A stretch of 64,000 bases of DNA, from the NCBI GenBank assembly GCA_021442155.1, contig CM038214.1:19741808-19805807 (forward strand), written 5' to 3'. Origin of the DNA: Cymbidium sinense. Lineage: Eukaryota > Streptophyta > Magnoliopsida > Asparagales > Orchidaceae. Made by a program: the position numbers and the translations under genes. Shown in pieces: positions 51,881 through 64,000 of this stretch (position 1 is the stretch's first letter; the number at the start of each line of letters is the position of its first letter). The notes under the pieces are model-generated. The model saw only the letters and a program-made list of their open reading frames with translations, did no database searches and had not been told where the DNA came from.

Positions 51881-52872
51881 GAAACCTTAAACCCTAAACC
51901 ATAAACTAAAACATGAACCCTAAACATAAAACCTATACCCTAAACCCTAAACCTTAAAATAAAAAAAAAATTAAAAGTTAAAAAACCCTAACCCTATACC
52001 ATCAAACCTACAACCCTAAAACCCAAACCCTAAGCCCTAAAACCTAAACTCTAAAAATCTAAAACCTAAACCAAAATCTAAATAAAATAAAAATGAAATA
52101 AAAAATAAGAATAAAATAAAATAAAAACTAAATAAAAACATAAACCTGAAAAAATAAAAAATGAAACAAAAGTAAAACCTAAACCTAGAATAAAAATAAA
52201 ATAAATAAAATAAAATGAACCTGAACCTAAACAAAAATAAATAAAATTAAAAAAATAAAACCTAAACCTAAACCTAAAATAAACTAAATCAAACCTAAAC
52301 CTAAACTAAAAAAAAAATAAAATAAATTAAAGTAAACCTAAAACTAAAATAAAAGTAAAACCTAAAATAAACCTAAAATAAAAACCAAAAACCTACACCT
52401 AAAAAAATAAAATAAAAACCTAAACTTAAACCTAAAAATACAAAATAAAACATAAACCTATAAAATAAAATAAAAAGCACAACAAAAAAGAAACCTAAAC
52501 TAGAAAGATAACCTAAAATAAATAAACCTAAAATAAATAAATTAAACTAAATAAAAATAAAAAAATATAAATAAAAGTATAAAATAAAATAAACTCAAAT
52601 ATATAAAAAATAAACTAAATAAACCTAAACGTACCAGTTTACATGATTTAAAAAAAAACCTATACCCTAATTCCTAAATCCTAAACCCTAAACTCTAAAC
52701 CCTAAAACTAACCCTAAACCCTGTACCTACAACCCAAAAACTACAACCCTAAACCCTAATACCCTAAAACCCTAAATCTTAAATCCTAAACCCTAAAACC
52801 TACAACCCTAAACCCTAAACCCTCAACCCTAAACTAACCCAAAACCCAAAAGCCTAAACTAACCTTAAACCC
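51881..52872 (-). repeat. Telomere-like array (C-rich on +)
   Basis: CCCTAAA-rich, then A-rich TAAAATAAA, a junction motif (ACCAGTTTACATGATTTAAA) at 52633-52652, and CCCTAAA-rich DNA again. No gene is seen; the 65-codon Phe-rich minus-strand frame near 52.1 kb is a translation of the repeat. Confidence 0.85.
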
Positions 52873-53347
52873 TAAGAATGGGCAGAAACATGATGGCACA
52901 AACATCATCATCAATAGGCTCTGTCTAGATCTTGTGGTGGAGGTGAAGGCATAGGCGACAGTTGTCGCAGGGATGGTGGGGGATATGGAGGTGTTGGTCG
53001 ACATGGAGGTGGTGGTCGGAGCATTGGTGGTTGTCGAGGCAGGAGGAGCGATAAAGTTTATTGCCGTGGTGGTTGTGGATGGAAGGTTCAGGAATATGAT
53101 GGATCCCACTACTGGAGGTGGTTCATGGAAATTGAAGAATGGTCGATCCGATATGTTGCTTATGGAACTATCTTCACAGCAGAGATGGTTCTAGTTATCT
53201 ATGGTTTTTTATTTGCTCCATGGGTAGTCATTGTTGATCTACGTCATTACTTTTGTCTTAGAAAACTTGGGGTACTACTTGGTTGATAAAATCAAAAAGA
53301 AGAAAAGTTGAATCTGAATTTGTTCTCTGTTAAAATTAAAAAAAAAA
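52873..53347 (+). pseudogene. GRP 3'-end fragment, copy J
   Basis: Plus strand, from the common breakpoint (CTAAGAATGGGCAGAAACAT) through a shifted RRM end, glycine-rich GGTGGATATGGAGG-type codons, a shortened C-terminus (GGATCCCACTACTGGAGG at 53102) and the 3' UTR to GTTCTCTGTTAAAATTAAAA plus further A's (53323-53347), followed by CCTTAAACTC. The upstream flank lacks the AGTAACTAAATAAATT block found with copies A, E, F, H, I and L, so copies J and K form a second flank type. Confidence 0.83.
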
Positions 53348-54576
53348 CCTTAAACTCTAAACCCTAAACTAAAACTTAAATCCTAAACCTAAGACCAAAA
53401 CTCTAAACCCTAAACCCTAAACCCTAAACCATAAACCCCAAACCTTAAACCTTAAACCCTAACCCTAAACTAACCCTAAACACTAAACCCTAAACTCTAA
53501 ACCCTAAAAACCTAAAAACCTAAAAACCTAATCTTAAACTAAATAAAACCAGAAAAATAAATTAAATAAAAAAATTGAAACCAAAATAAAATAAAAAAAT
53601 ATAATAAAATAAAAACATAAAGTAAAACCCAAACATAAACCAAAACCTAAACCTAAACTTAAAAAGAAAAAAAATAAAAAATAAAAACTAAACTAAAATA
53701 AAATAAATAAAACCTAAACTAAACTAAAAATAAATAAAAAACCTAAAATAATAAAACTAAACCAAAAAATAAAAATAAAATAAACCTAAAATAAAATAAA
53801 ATCAAAACTAAATAAAACCTAAAAAAAATAAACTTAAAATAAATAAAAATAAGACCTAAACCACACTAAAAAAAAACCTAAACCTAAAATATAAATAAAT
53901 AAACAAAATAAAATATACCTAAACCTAAACTAAAATAAACTAAACTAAAATAAATAAACCTTAAACCTAAACTAAACTAAACCTAACCTAAACCTAAACC
54001 TAAACTAAATAAAATAAACTAGACTAAAAATACACCTAAACCTAAACTAAAAAATAAAACTTAAAATAAAAAAATATATAAACCTAAAACCTAAAATTAA
54101 AAAAAATAAAATAAAATTGAAACCTAAACCTAAATCTAAAAAAAAAAAGTAAAACTTAAACCTAAAAATAAAATAAAAATAAAACTCAACTAAAATAAAG
54201 ATAAACCTATAGATAAACAAAAATAAAAACCCTAAAAAATAAACTAAACTACATAAAAAATAAACTCAAATAAACCTAAACCTAGGGGTTTACTAAATTT
54301 TTAAAAAAAAAAACCCTAAACCCTAAATCCTAAACCTTAAACCATAAACCTTAAATCATAAAACTAACCCTAAACATACAACCCTATATCTACAACCTTA
54401 AAACCTAAACCCAAATCCTAAAACCCTAAACCCTAAACCTAAACCATAAGCCTAAACCATAAACTTGAAAGAAACCCTAAACCTAAACCTAAACCCACAA
54501 TCCTAAACCCTAATCCCTAAACCCTAAAACCTACAACCCTAGACACTAAACTCCAAACCTTAAACCCTAAACCCTA
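53348..54576 (-). repeat. Telomere-like array (C-rich on +)
   Basis: CCCTAAA-rich at 53348-53530, A-rich TAAAATAAA to about 54270, junction motif (GGGGTTTACTAAATTTTTAA, A-run) at 54284-54312, then CCCTAAA-rich up to GRP copy K. No gene is seen. Confidence 0.85.
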
Positions 54577-55048
54577 AGAATGGGTAGAACCTTGATGGCA
54601 GGAACATCACCATCAACTTCAAAGTGTATATCTGGTGGAGGGGAGGCGTTTAGTGTAGTGGTGGTGGGTGATCTGGAGTTGCTGGCGGATATGGAGGTGG
54701 TGGTTGGAGTAATGGTGATTATGGAGGTGGGAAGAGCGATGGAGGTTACAGCTGTGGTGCTGGCAGAGGGAGATCAGGGATACTATGGAAAATCCCGCTA
54801 CTCGAGAGGTGGGGGTGGTTCTGATTGGAACAGGAGAAATTGAAGAACGGTTGATTCAATCTGTTGGTTATGGAATTATGTCTTTACAGTAGAGATGGTT
54901 CTACATATATAAAATTTTTTATTTACTCTGTGGGTGCTGATTTTTTATATATGTCGTTCCTTGTGTCTTAGAAAATTGGGGTGCTACTTGGTAGATGAAA
55001 TCAAAAAAAGAAATGTTGAATCTGAATTTGTTCTGTGCTAAAAAAAAT
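54577..55048 (+). pseudogene. GRP 3'-end fragment, copy K (C-terminus in native frame)
   Basis: Plus strand. It starts at the common breakpoint (CTAAGAATGGGTAGAACCTT), has a shifted RRM end and ends in the native frame: the 87-codon frame 54580-54843 finishes SRYSRGGGGSDWNRRN and a TGA stop, a close match to the usual plant GRP C-terminus SRYSRGGGxSDGxWRN. The 3' UTR follows to GAATTTGTTCTGTGCTAAAA (54106-type end at 55025-55044), then CCCTAAA. It is the clearest evidence that this family is a GRP gene fragment. Confidence 0.87.
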
Positions 55049-58000
55049 TATAAACCCTAAACCTAAAATCTAAACACTAAACCCTAAATTGAAACCCTAA
55101 ACCCTAAACTAACCATAAACCCTAAACCCTATAAATCTGAAAACTTAAATCGAAACTAAATAAAACCTAAAAATAAAATAAATAAAAATACCTAAACTAA
55201 AATAAAATAAAAAATATAATAAAATAAAAACATAAACTAAAACTTAAACTAAAAAAAATAAAACCTAAACCTTAAACTAAAAAAAAACAAAACCTAAAAT
55301 AAAAATAAAATAAACCAAATAAAATAAACCTAAACCTAAACTTTAATAAAGTAAATTAAAATAAATAAAACCTAAACCTAAACTAAACCTAAACCTAAAC
55401 CTAAACTAAATAAAATAAAATAAACTAAAAATAAACCTAAACCTAATATAAAAAATAAAACCTAAAATAATCCTAAAATAAAATCCTAAAATGTAAACCT
55501 AAAAATAAAACAAAAACCTAAACATAAACCTAAAATATAAAATAAAACATAAACCTAAAAAAAAAAAAAATAAAACTCAACTTAAAACCAAACCAAAATC
55601 TAAAAAATAAATAAAATAAAAAAACCTAAACTAAAATAAATAAACTTAAAATTAAAAATAAACTTAAAGAAATAAATAAAATAAAATAAATTGTAATAAA
55701 TAAAAATAAACTAAAATAAACCTATGTCGGTTTGCTTAATTTTAAAAAAAGTCCTAAACCCTAAATCCTAAACCCTAAACCCTAAAAACCCCCAGCCAAG
55801 CCAAAACTCCTAAACCCTAAAATTGTTAACCTACCCTAAACCCTAAACTAAACCCTAAACCATAAACCCTAATCCCAAATCCTAAACCTTAAAACCCACA
55901 CTAAACCCTACCTAAAACCAAAAAACCCTAAACCTAAACCCTAAATCCTAAAACTAATAAAATAAATAAAAATAAAACCTAAACCCTAAACTAAAAAAAT
56001 CTAAACCTAAAATAAAAAAAATAAAGAAAAGAAAATAAACCTAAACTAAAATTGGGATAAATAAACATAAACTAAACTAAACCTAAACCTAAAATAAAAT
56101 AAAATAAACCTAAACCTAAACTAAAATAAATTAAACCTAAACTAAGCCTAAATAAATAAAATAAAATAAACTAAAAATAAACTTAAACCTTAAAATAAAT
56201 CCTAAAATGGACCTAAATAAAACCCTAACCTAACCAGAAAATAAAATAAAATCCTAAACCTAAACCTAAAAATAAACATAACCCTAAACTTAAACCAAAA
56301 AATAAACTAAAATAAAACCTAAACTAAAATAAATCTAAAATAAATAAACTAAAATAAATAAAATAAAATAAATCTAAATAAAAAATAAAATATGAAAAAC
56401 CTAAACCCTAAAGCTTAAACCCTAACCCTAAACCCAAAACCCCCCAAAACCCTAAACCCTAAACTTTAAACCTAAAACCTAAACTTAATTTAATAAAACC
56501 ATAAAATTAAATAAATAAATAGCTAAACTTAAAAAATTAAAAAAAATAAAACTAAATAAAACCTAAACTAAAACCTAAATTTTAACCTGAAATAAAATAA
56601 AATAAAATAAAAGAACTAAAATAAATTAAATAAAACATAAACTAAACTAAAAATAAAATAAACCTAAGAATAAAATACCTAATTAGAATAAAACTAAATA
56701 TAAGAAGAAAATATAATAAACCTAAAATAAAATAAAATAAAATAGAAATTAATAAAATCCAAAATAAAAAAATAAACCTAAAATATAACATAAAAATAAA
56801 AAATAAAAAATTAAGCCCTAAACTAAAAAAAAACTAAACTAAAATCAAAATAAAACAAACTTAAACCTAAACTAAAATAAACTAAACTAAAATAAATTAA
56901 ACCTAAAATAAAAATAAAATAAACCTAAACTAACTAAAATAACTAAACTAAAATAAATAAAACCTAAACCTAAACATAAAATAAAGTAAATCTAAACCTA
57001 AACCTTAAACCTAAACTAACCCAACCAAACCCTAAATCCCTATACTACCTAAACTCTAAACCCTAACTACCCTAAACCACTCCTTACTAAACCTAAACCT
57101 ACCACTGACCCTAAATCTAAACCCTAAATCCTAAACCCTAATCTCTAAATCCCACCTTAAATCAGAAAAAGCTAAACTCCTAAGACCACCCACCCTAATC
57201 TGACCCACCCTGTGACCCTAAAACTTAACAGGCTGGACCCTAAACCCTAAACCCTCCCTAAACTTAACCTAAACTTAATCCCCACACTAAACCCCAAAAA
57301 TAAAACTAAAACCTAAAATAAATAAACATAAATAAAATTAATAAATAAACATAAATATAATAAAATAATAAAATAAATAAAACCTAAACTAAAACCTAAA
57401 CCTAAACCTAAAAAATAAAAAAAAAGCTAAAATAAATAATAAACTATATCTAATAAATAAAATAAACTTAAAAATAAAATCTAAATAAAATAAAACTAAA
57501 CATAAATAAAATAAATAAACCCAAAATAAATTAAAATAAAACTAAATAAAAAACTTAAGCCTAAAAAAATAAACCTAAAAATAAAATCAGAAATAAATAA
57601 AATAAAATAAACCTTAAACTAAAAGAAAACCTAAACACGAATAAAAATAAAATAAACAAAAAAACCTAAAACCAAAAAATAAACTAAACTAAACTAAATA
57701 AAAAAACCTAAATAAATATATAAAATAAACAAAATAAATTATAAATAAACTAAAAAAACCTAAACCTATGGGTTTGTAATTTAAAACCCTGGCTCTAAAC
57801 CACTAAATCAACCTAAACCAACCAAACTAAACTATATAAACTCTACCAACAACTACATACCCTAAACCAAACCATAAAGTAAGTCTAAGCCCTAAAATAC
57901 TGCACCAACCTAACCCTAACCCTAAACTCCCAAATCCCACCCAAACCCAAACCTAAACTACTAACTCCCAGGCCACCCCAACCCTAACTCCTAAAATTAT

Positions 58001-59050
58001 TTAAACCCTGTGACCTAAACCTCTCTAAACCTTAAACATTAAAACCTACACTAAAGCTGACACTAAACCCTAAATACCCTAAACCCTAACTCCTAAACCC
58101 TAAACCCTACCCCACTAAACTAAATCCTACCATGGACCTAAACCTAAAACCTAAACATAAACTATAAACCTAATAAATAAATAAATAAACCTGGATCTAA
58201 ATAAAATGGGATAAAATGAAATAAACCTAAATTAAAACATAAAAACCTAAAAATAAAATAAAAATAAAAAAACTAAACTAAAACAAATAAAATTAACCTA
58301 AGAATAAAACCTAAATAAATATAAACTAAATGTAAAATAAAGATAAATAAACCTAAAATAAAATAAAATAAAACTTAAACCTAAAAATAAACCTAAAAAA
58401 TAAATAAATAATAAAATCTAAACTCTATACCTAAAATAAAATTAAAATAAATAAAATATAATAAACATAAACCTAAACTAAAATAAATAAAATCTATACC
58501 TAAACCTAAACCTTCACCTAAACTAAATATAATAAAATAAACTAAAATAAACCTAAACCTAAACTAAAAAAAAAACTAAAATAAACCTAAAGTAGAAACC
58601 TAAAACTAAACCTAAAATATAAGATAAAACTTAAATCTAAACCAAAAAAATAAAAATAAAACCAAAACCTATAAAATAAAATAAAAATAAAAGACAAGTA
58701 AAATAAACCTAAACCTTAAAATGAAAATAAAACCCTAAACTAAAATAAATAAACCTATATTAAATAAACTAAACTAAATAAATAAAATAAACTGAATAGA
58801 ATTTAAAATTAAAATAAACTAGAATAAACATATAAATATACTAAATAAACATAAACCTACGGTTTACTTAATTTAAAAAAAAATCTTAAATCCTACACTA
58901 TACCACAAACCCTAAACCCTAAGCCTAAATCCTACTCTAAACCTTAAACCCTAAGCCCCAAACCCTAAACCTAAACCTAAAATAACTAAGTAAATTAAAA
59001 AATAAACCTAAACCCAAACACTTAATAAATCTAAATGTAAACCTAAACCA
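55049..59050 (-). repeat. Telomere-like array (C-rich on +), about 4 kb
   Basis: Alternating CCCTAAA-rich and TAAAATAAA-rich segments with junction motifs at 55722-55750, 57757-57790 and 58855-58885. A C-enriched, less regular patch at 57.0-57.3 and 57.78-58.15 kb contains words such as CCACCCACCCTAATCTGACC and ACTACTAAC. The GRP-flanking block (AATAACTAAGTAAATTAAAA) lies at 58981-59000. No gene is seen. Confidence 0.85.
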
Positions 59051-59520
59051 TAAGAATGGGCAAAACCTTGACATCAGGAACATCACTGTCAACCAGGATC
59101 GTTTAGATCTGGTTGTGGAGGCGAAGGTGGAGGTGGAGGTTATCCTTGATGGTGGTGGGGATCTAGAGTGCTTGGTGGATATGGAGGTGTGGTGGAGAAG
59201 GGTGGTTATGCGGTGGGAGGAACCACGAGGTTACATATTGTGGTATAAGGAGAGATTGGGATGATGGTCGATCCACTAGTTGAGAGGTCAGGTGGTTTTG
59301 ATGGGAACTGTGGAACCGAGGAACGATCTGATCTCTACATGGAACTTCATCTCTATAGTAGACAGTTCTAGTTATCTAAGTTTTTGGTTTGCTCTATGCA
59401 TGCTCATTTTAATCTATGTCATCACTTATTTCTTAGAAAACTTGGTGTGTTCCTTGGTTGATGAAATCCAAGAAGAAATGTTGAATTTGAATTTGTTCTC
59501 TAAAAAAATAAAAGAAATAA
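59051..59520 (+). pseudogene. GRP 3'-end fragment, copy L
   Basis: Plus strand, from the common breakpoint (ATAAGAATGGGCAAAACCTT) through an RRM end (CATCAGGAACATCACTGTCA), a shortened glycine-rich region, the C-terminus remnant (GGTTTTGATGGGAACTGTGG at 59291) and the 3' UTR to GAATTTGTTCTCTAAAAAAA, then AAACC/CTAAACC DNA. Several deletions disrupt the frame; the 84-codon frame at 59280-59534 reads the 3' UTR and is not a gene. Confidence 0.83.
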
Positions 59521-59770
59521 AACCAAAACTCTAAACCCCAAACCCTAAACCCTAACCCTAAACCCTAAACCCTAAACCTTAAAAATCTAAAAACCTAAAC
59601 CTAAACTAAATAAAACCTAACCCTAAACCTTAAACCCTAAAACCAACCCTAAACCCTAAACCTTAATCCATAAACCAACAACCCACAACCATAAACCCTA
59701 AACCATATAACCCTAACCCTAAACACTAAACCCTAAACCTAAATCCTAAACCCTAAAACACTAAACCATA
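59521..59770 (-). repeat. Telomere-like array (C-rich on +)
   Basis: Mostly CCCTAAA words, near-canonical, between GRP copy L and L1 copy 4. No gene is seen. Confidence 0.85.
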
Positions 59771-59833
59771 AAGCTGGGTTAAAGCCTTTTGATTCTCTAT
59801 TTTTAATAATTAAAATTTGGAAAACTTGTTGTA

Positions 59834-60196
59834 TTGGTCATTTTATTAATAACTACTAGGTGGTTTTTTGTTTTGTTTATCCCCTTCATAGCTTATGGCT
59901 ACAAATATTTGCCTTCAGCTAAGGTGGATGCTCTTCTGCTGATTGATCTTTTGACTTCCACCAAAATGAGCAGCATTGAATTGTACTACCTCCTCAAGCA
60001 AACTAGAGCTCTTCTTTCCCAATTGAATTTTAACATCACTCATGTTTGGCATGAAGGAAATGCTTGTGCTAACTACCTTTCCAATCTGGGTGCTAGATCA
60101 GATGGTATCATCTTCTTTGATCAACTCACCTTACCCAAACACTTGCGTGGGCTGGTTAACTTGGACAATTCTGGGTTTCCTTATCTCAAAACTTAA
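59834..60196 (+). pseudogene. L1 copy 4 RNase H C-terminal part
   Basis: The frame contains AKVDALLLIDLLTSTKMSS, then ELYYLLKQTRALLSQLNFNI, THVWHEGNACANYLSNLGA and GIIFFDQLTLPKHLRGLVNL, ending DNSGFPYLKT and a stop. It matches copies 1-3. The second catalytic Asp (VDAL) is present, but the last one is Asn (GNACANYL; Asp in copy 1). The start of the frame (MVILLITTRWFFVLF...) is degenerate. Without RT and the first RNase H half it cannot act alone. Confidence 0.85.
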
Positions 60197-63100
60197 TCTA
60201 ACCTTTTGATGTATACTATCCATTCATCTTTTATGCCTCTTTATTTTATGGCTTTCTATTCCTTTTTGTGTCTTTTGTAGATGCTTCACACGGATATTAC
60301 TTGTTATCTTGATCTCTGTGGCATGATTTGGTGTTTTAATAGCTTATCCTTTATTTGGAGGCACTCTGCTTTTGGCATTTACATTGATTTGGAGGCTCTC
60401 TACTTTTTCTAAGTATTATATTAGTGTTCATTATGCTGGTTGCAATATTTCTTTTGATGATTATTATTAAGTTGTTGGATTTTAGTTGATAATGGTGGTG
60501 GCTTTTTGACATCTTTGCTTGTCTCCATTAGATCTTGGGTCTTATATTCACTCTACCTTTGAGATGATGTTTTCCTTTTATTTGGAGTTATCTTTTATTT
60601 TAATTTTTACAGAGGCTTTTTTGGCCTTTTGTTGATATTTATCTTCTTCTATGTCTATCTTGGAATATGGACCCCATTCAGCCTGCTCTCTTTGGAAACC
60701 ATTTTCTATTTTAGCAGGGTCCCTTTGGTGGGATCTTGTTGTGGGAGGCTTTCTTCTTTTCTTCCACCTGCGAAGGTTGTTTTTCATAGGCTTTCTTATA
60801 GGCTGCTGTGACCTCCTTACCCCTTCTGCTAGACTTATTATTGTGCAGAACTTTGATATTACTTCTTGTTTATCTTTTTATGCCTCTTTTACTTTGCCTT
60901 GGTGGAATCTCTGGCATTCTGTTGTTCTTTCTGCACTGTTTATTTTTTGACCTGGATGGAGTTTCTTCTGATTGATTCTGGCTATTTTGTTTAGCAGATC
61001 CTTTTTATGCAGGATGTTTCTGAGATTGGGGCTTTGGTTAATCTCTTTTATTGCTCTTTTCTGGAGAGAATTTGTATTTTGCTGGCTCTTTTCTCTTGCT
61101 CCCGGAATGGATTCTCATGTTTGCCTCTCTTTTTAGTTTTTACTTTATTTTCCCTCTCATTCTGGGCCTTGCTGCTAGACTGTATTTTCTGATCTGGAAA
61201 GGTCTTGTTATTCCTTTCAATGCTAGTCATTGGTTTTTTGGGACCTGTTTCCAGATTGTTGTCTTTATGACTTATGGATGTTTTTTATTCTCGATTTTCC
61301 AACTATTTGTGTTATTATCAGCTAGGCTATTTTTGATCACACTTGTTGTTGCTCTTTTCATCCTGGCTCTATTTGCCATAGTCAGAATTCTTCTCTTTTA
61401 TTATGGGATCAATTTTCCTTGCAGGTTTGGATTTCCTTAATGGCTTTTCTGTTAGCCTTTACTGTGGTTGTGGGTTTAACTGCTAGCCTGATCAGCTTTA
61501 TCTGGAAGGTCTTTTCTATTTATTATCCTTTGAACCCTTTTGATACCATTATTGTCTTTTGGATTTTAGGGTCCTTTGTCCAGCTAGTGGTCTTTGTGGT
61601 TACTATCTGTTCCCTATTTTATGCTTTTTTAACTATTTTTATTATTAATAATTAGGCTACTGCTATCTTCTCCTGCTTCTATTTTATCCCACTTGGTTCT
61701 GTTAACATTGTGCAGACCCCTGTGATTTTCCATCTGATTATTTGGATCTTTACATATGCGTTTGGGTGGACTCTTGGCCAGTTTGTTGGTATTAACTGCC
61801 TTGGTTGTTGGCTGACCTAGATTAACACTCTACATGCTGTCTCTGGGGTTTTGGTTTGTTTAGTTCAGCAAGTCTCTATTGAAGTTGTTGATTGCTTGGT
61901 GGAATTTGCTTTAAACTCCCTTATTAGCTGATTATATGCATATCATCTTAATTCATTGGCCTACTTTATCTGTTGTTGTTTTCTCCATCTTCTTTCAGTT
62001 AAACTTGTATCTCTTGCACTATTTATCTTGGATGGGTGGCTTTATGGCAAGCTAGATGGTTTTTGTTGTCTTGGTTATTTCTTGTCTTGGATATTTACTG
62101 TCTTGGTTTTTCAGGACTCTTATGTTGGCTCCATCTTTGTTGGTGTAGGACTTGAGTCCTATTCAACAAATATTTTTATTCTTTGATCGATGGTTTTGGT
62201 GATTCTGCAGGTTTGCCTTCCGGATACCTATTTTTACTCTATCTATTTGGTTATTAACTATTGCAATGTCTACTCGATTGAGAGGTTTTATGGCCAACTT
62301 GCTATCTCTTCCTCTTGGATGTTGTCTTAATTGTTGTTGTCTTGGCTGGTTTATGCCTTGGTTATCTGCTATTTTGCTTTTTTACGGATTCTAATGTTGA
62401 TACTCATTTGAATCCACTTTTGCTTCTTGGGTTCAAATGTTGCATTAACTATTTTGCTATTGGGGTTGGCTTTCTGAATGCCCGTGTTGTTTATGTCTGG
62501 GTTGTTGTTCATCTCCTGATTATTGTGATCTACATTATCTATTGTTGCCTCTATTCCTATCTTGGCTCAGTTAGGTTTGGGCAGCCATGTGCACTGTCTA
62601 TTCTCAATGTTGCTGCCTTTTGCTGTCTTGCTCTCTTGGTTGTTTATTGATCTCGCTTATCCAATTTTGGTCACGAATCTTTATTGAATAGCTCATTTGT
62701 CTTTACTTGGTGCTATTTTTGGTAGGTTGCGTCTATTTCTGTGTTGGGCTATCTTGCCTTCCTTTACAATTGCTTTTTCCCAATTCATATGGATATTAAT
62801 AAGGGGTTGTTTCCGGCCGAAGATTCATATATATATCATATGTTTGGGATGGTGTTAATTATAGGCTCATTGACTTGATTAGCGGATTTGAGCAAGTTGC
62901 CTCTCTCTATTTTCTTGTGGAGGGATTATATCGCTTTTCCTCTTCTTGGATATGACTTTTCATGAGGTTCTCGCTAAGATGTTTCATTCTCATATGTTTA
63001 TGTATTCTCATGTCAGGGTGACTATATTGATGATACTTTTCTTGAATGGGACACCTTATCCATCAGCTCTTTGGAATTTCCTCTCTATATTAGATATGGT

Positions 63101-63661
63101 TTTGTTTAGGTTTGCAGGTAATAAAGCTCACAGGACTTTCAACAATTATCTCCTCATGTTTGTTGGCTATGATGGTATGATGATCTCACTCCCTTTTGGT
63201 TTGGTAGTAGCTCTTGTGATGTAACCCTTCCTGGAAGTTTGGATGCTCATATTTGCATCCAACTTAGTGTGAGCAGAGCTATCACAATTCCTTCTATCAT
63301 TCTTAGCTTATGTTGTTTTCATTTTTCCTTTTTTGTCGTATTACCTTAACTGTTCTAATCTCTTTCTTATTACAATTTTGGTGTGATTCTCTCTTGTCCT
63401 CTTGCGGTTTGCTCCATATTGCCATGCATTCTCTCGTCCTCTGAGCATTGGCCCTAATCTTCCTTTGGCTTATTATGTTAATCAACTTGTATCTTTTGAT
63501 TGCTTTAATGTCTTCTTTTGCTTTTGGAAGTACTTAGATAGGGGATTTACTCCTTAGCCTAATTGTAGCTCTTTGAGTAGTAGTTCTGGAGTTTATCCCC
63601 TTTAAGGACCTTGTATCCCTCTTTTTGTGGCAATAAAATACCCCTACATGGGATTTCCCCT
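60197..63661 (+). other. Long 3' UTR of L1 copy 4 (about 3.46 kb)
   Basis: Non-coding as far as I can see. The sense strand is T-rich and A-poor, giving hydrophobic open frames of 60-129 codons that I do not accept as genes. A frame near 61956-62186 (SVKLVSLALFILDGWLYGKL) is similar to one in copy 1 near 11200 (SVKLVSIILIILDEWHYSKL), as expected from DNA homology of the UTRs. It ends with AGTAGTTCTGGAGTTTATCC, the AATAAA signal (63632-63637) and the A-tail. Confidence 0.78.
63632..63637 (+). promoter_or_regulatory. AATAAA polyadenylation signal of L1 copy 4
   Basis: AATAAA lies about 25 bases before the A10 tail, in the conserved context GGCAATAAAATACCCCTACA shared with copy 1. Confidence 0.78.
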
Positions 63662-63671
63662 AAAAAAAAAA

Positions 63672-64000
63672 CCCTAAACCATAAACCCTAAACCCTAACC
63701 TAAACCCAAACCTAAACCCCAAACCAAACCCTAAACCCTAAACCCTAAACCCAAAACCCAAAAAAAAAAAAACCTAAAACTAAACTAAATAAAATAAAAA
63801 TAAAATAAATAAAACCTAAACCCTAAACTAAATAAAACAAACTAAAAATACCTATACCTAAACTAAAATCCTAAAAAAACCTAAAGTAAAACCTAAAACC
63901 TAAACATAAAATAAAATAAAACCTAACCCTACCACAAAATAAAAAATAAAACTTAACGTAAATAAAATAAGTGTAAAGTAAACATAAACCTAAACCTAAA
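63672..64000 (-). repeat. Telomere-like array (C-rich on +)
   Basis: Near-canonical CCCTAAACC immediately after the L1 tail, an A-run at about 63760-63771, then A-rich TAAAATAAA to the window end. The array continues beyond the window. No gene is seen. Confidence 0.88.

Larger units (their letters stand above)
59771..63671 (+). mobile_element. L1-type LINE copy 4, sense, 3' part with A-tail
   Basis: About 3.9 kb on the plus strand: the end of RNase H (59834-60196), then a 3' UTR of about 3.46 kb and an A10 tail (63662-63671) followed directly by CCCTAAACC. It is the same subfamily as copy 1: the last 130 bases and the RNase H end are closely matched, and the 3' UTR lengths agree. The copy is 5'-truncated inside RNase H; the exact left edge (about 59771) is uncertain because similarity to copy 1 fades between 59770 and 59870. 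It shows the cleanest junction between an L1 poly(A) and the C-rich telomere-like strand. Confidence 0.9.

Noticed and set aside
51412..54843. Frames containing DLEVLVDMEVVVG-like protein as a new conserved family
   Set aside because: The repeated occurrence (1982-2257, 46021-46347, 51412-51633, 52973-53194, 54580-54843) looks conserved, but it is the shifted frame of the GRP glycine-rich coding region (GGTGGATATGGAGGTGG), so it is not a separate protein family.
60578..62650. Hydrophobic frames on + (up to 129 codons) that look like transporter segments
   Set aside because: Same explanation: T-rich L1 3' UTR of copy 4. No conserved start, no known motif and no consistent frame with copy 1.

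Overview
The window looks like repeat-dominated nuclear DNA from a seed plant, probably a flowering plant with a large genome. Three things support this. Most of the sequence is a degenerate array of the plant telomere heptamer TTTAGGG and its variants. The inserted retroelements are plant-style L1 LINEs with a C-terminal RNase H domain, plus an RTE-type LINE. A recurring fragment is the 3' end of a plant glycine-rich RNA-binding protein (GRP) gene. I found no intact host gene, no tRNA or rRNA gene and no CRISPR array.

Layout: from 1 to about 48.2 kb the + strand carries the G-rich telomere-like strand (TTTAGGG); from about 48.23 kb to the end it carries CCCTAAA. The G-rich strands of both arms point toward 46-48 kb, so the arms meet head to head, as expected for an old telomere-telomere fusion or a large inverted duplication. 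The left arm holds a GC-rich variant block at 3.0-9.3 kb (heptamer GGGCCCA), an antisense L1 at 9.7-17.3 kb, a second GC-rich block at 19.3-20.8 kb, a 3'-UTR-only L1 fragment at 21.8-22.6 kb, an antisense near-full-length L1 at 29.6-35.9 kb and an RTE fragment at 40.1-40.8 kb. The junction zone (45.84-48.23 kb) is a chimera of GRP, L1 and RTE pieces in one orientation. The right arm holds five GRP fragments and, at 59.8-63.66 kb, a sense L1 3' part that ends in an A-run followed directly by CCCTAAA.

GRP fragments: twelve decayed copies of the GRP 3' part (end of the RRM, glycine-rich tail and 3' UTR) are scattered through both arms. All have the same orientation relative to the telomere-like strand, and eight share the same 5' breakpoint. 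They look like one captured fragment amplified together with the flanking telomere-like DNA. A recurring junction motif (T-run, then AAATTAAGTAAACC) marks composite units of roughly 1.0-1.4 kb.

How the parts relate: nothing here works together as a host pathway. The coherent signal is structural. All five L1-type copies, and the GRP fragments, have their poly(A)/3' end facing the C-rich strand. This is the polarity expected if reverse transcription were primed on a telomeric G-strand 3' end, as for the TRAS elements of insects. Whether this is real telomere targeting or inherited orientation through segmental amplification cannot be settled from this window.
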